Source of the DNA: Bacteroidota bacterium
GTDB lineage: Bacteria > Bacteroidota > Bacteroidia > Chitinophagales > Chitinophagaceae
Direction of reading: 5' to 3'
Assembly (NCBI GenBank): GCA_947457085.1
Contig: CANGUS010000059.1
Location: 1 to 8,817, forward strand
Length of the DNA: 8,817 nt
Positions 7,502 to 8,817 of the stretch are shown here, piece by piece (within the stretch, counting starts at the first letter, position 1; every line of letters begins with the position of its first letter). The notes under the pieces were generated by a model, which did not search any database, was not told the DNA's origin, and worked only from the letters and a program-made list of their open reading frames with translations. A program made the translations under genes and the position numbers.

Positions 7502-8817
7502 TTAAAACTTAATTTCTTCTCCTGTATTATTATCAAAAAATTTGTATTGTAAAAATTCAAATCCTTCATCTTCCACAACAGTAAAAGCACCATAGGCTTT
7601 TTTCCATTTAGCAAAAATAGAATTCCACAATAAACCTTTTGTTAGATGCGATTTTACGATTGGATGGACATGTAATTCTAACTTAGCATTTAAATTTGCC
7701 TTCAAATATTTTACATGTTTCTCTATATCATCAATTAATAATTGAGAAGAGCGTACTTTTCCTGAGCCTTCACAACTTGGACAAACTTCACTGGTAGAAA
7801 TTTTTATTTCAGGGCGTAACCGTTGGCGTGTAATTTGCAATAACCCAAATTTAGAAAGGGGTAAAACACTGTGTTTGGCTCTGTCTTCTTTCATTAATTC
7901 TTCTACACAAGCAGCTATATCTCGTCTATTATCAGCACTTTTCATGTCAATGAAATCAACAATAATAATGCCTCCAATATCTCTTAAACGCAATTGACGA
8001 GCAATTTCTTTTGCTGCTTCCAAATTTGTGTTTAAAGCAGTTTCTTCTTGGTTGTCATTTGAAAATTTGTGTCCGCTATTAACATCCACTACATGCAATG
8101 CTTCGGTGTGCTCTATAATTAAGTAGCCGCCACTATCTAACATAACTGTTTTCCCAAAGGAGGACTTTACTTGTTTTGAGATGCCATAATGATCAAATAT
8201 GGTAGCCCCGTTGTTATATAAACTCACAATATTTTCTCTGCCTGGCGCTACATTTGCGATATACTCTTTTGCGTCTTTTACAATAGAGCTGTCATTCGCA
8301 ACGATTTTATTAAAGTCTTTGTTTAACAAATCTCGTAACAAGGAAGTTGTTTTATTCTGCTCACTCAATATTTTTTGAGGAGGATTGGCCCCTTTCAAAT
8401 TGAATTGGATAGATTTCCAAGCATCAATTATTTGCAGTAAATCTTTGTGTAACTCTGCTGTACTTTGTCCTTCGGCAGCCGTGCGAACAATAACACCAAA
8501 ATTATTTGGTTTTATACTTTCGATAATTCGTTGTAAGCGTTTTCTTTCTTCGGTTGAATGAATTTTACGAGATACGTTTACGAAATTATTGAATGGCGTA
8601 ACCACAATAAAGCGTCCTGGCAATGAAATTTCACAGCTAATGCGAGGACCTTTTGAGGAAATGGGCTCTTTAAGAATTTGCACCAATAAACGAGGTTTGT
8701 TTACAACAACTTCATTAATTTTTCCTGTTTTAACAATTTCTGGTTCTAATTGAAATTTCGAAAAATCAAAATCTGAATGTTGTTTTTCAGTAATTGACAT
8801 TTCGGTAAATTTTACCA
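7502..8817 (-). CDS. rng: Ribonuclease E/G family endoribonuclease, 5' end outside the window
   Basis: RNase E/G cleaves single-stranded AU-rich RNA and takes part in rRNA maturation and mRNA decay. The frame stays open to the right edge (residues VKFTE precede the ATG at 8800). The protein should contain an S1 domain whose first part is missing, so that ATG is an internal Met and roughly 90 N-terminal residues lie outside. Numbering from the Met at 8800: the end of the S1 region and family sequence LVQILKEPISSKGPRISCEI lie at 39-58; the metal-binding catalytic core has Asp239 in VVDVNSG and Asp282 in VDFIDM, with NLEAAKEIARQLRLRDIGG between them (259-277); the zinc-link CPSCEGSGKV has Cys340 and Cys343; a small C-terminal domain ends at IKF. 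There is no long disordered RNase E tail, so it is RNase G-like in size. The stop directly abuts the pnuC frame, suggesting co-transcription and possible coupling. Confidence 0.95.
   Translation of the reverse strand, partial: VKFTEMSITEKQHSDFDFSKFQLEPEIVKTGKINEVVVNKPRLLVQILKEPISSKGPRISCEISLPGRFIVVTPFNNFVNVSRKIHSTEERKRLQRIIESIKPNNFGVIVRTAAEGQSTAELHKDLLQIIDAWKSIQFNLKGANPPQKILSEQNKTTSLLRDLLNKDFNKIVANDSSIVKDAKEYIANVAPGRENIVSLYNNGATIFDHYGISKQVKSSFGKTVMLDSGGYLIIEHTEALHVVDVNSGHKFSNDNQEETALNTNLEAAKEIARQLRLRDIGGIIIVDFIDMKSADNRRDIAACVEELMKEDRAKHSVLPLSKFGLLQITRQRLRPEIKISTSEVCPSCEGSGKVRSSQLLIDDIEKHVKYLKANLNAKLELHVHPIVKSHLTKGLLWNSIFAKWKKAYGAFTVVEDEGFEFLQYKFFDNNTGEEIKF

Noticed and set aside
8798..8800. 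ATG at 8800 as the true start of RNase E/G
   Set aside because: The frame remains open upstream to the edge with family-like residues (VKFTE), and a start here would cut away most of the S1 domain.

Overview
The window looks like the chromosome of a low-GC member of the Bacteroidota. The evidence is a Bat-family protein (BatD), a secreted S9 peptidase of the DPP5/acylaminoacyl-peptidase type, Bacteroidota-style RNase E/G and PnuC sequences, start codons without Shine-Dalgarno sequences, and promoter-like TAnnTTTG boxes just upstream of several genes. The genus cannot be told from the sequence. I see no mobile element, CRISPR array, tRNA or rRNA.

Layout. Positions 1-1804 (minus) hold a batD gene that runs off the left edge and lacks its C-terminal end. 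A 294-bp AT-rich divergent intergenic region (1805-2098) carries a TAAATTTG box for each flanking gene. Positions 2099-4036 (plus) encode a complete secreted prolyl-oligopeptidase-family serine peptidase. It converges on pnp across a strong palindromic terminator at 4109-4141. The rest of the window is on the minus strand, in transcription order: an RNase E/G gene (7502-8817, 5' end outside the window), pnuC (6893-7501), rpsO (6495-6767) and pnp (4166-6301).

How the genes fit together. rpsO-pnp is the widely conserved ribosomal protein S15/polynucleotide phosphorylase pair. RNase E/G (endonuclease) and PNPase (3' exonuclease) are the two central enzymes of bacterial mRNA decay, and here they lie within 4.7 kb on one strand. 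PnuC imports nicotinamide riboside for NAD synthesis and has no obvious link to RNA decay. BatD is a membrane-anchored periplasmic protein usually encoded with BatA/B/C/E and MoxR; here it heads its own transcript.

The most notable feature is pnuC. Its conserved reading frame starts directly after the RNase E/G stop codon, in the same frame, yet has no ATG, GTG or TTG until codon 51, which lies inside the membrane domain. This implies a non-standard AUU/AUC start, stop-codon readthrough from the RNase gene, or a damaged start. The second notable item is a structured, repeat-rich pnp leader after a hairpin that appears to end the rpsO transcript. I found no convincing wholly novel multi-gene system.
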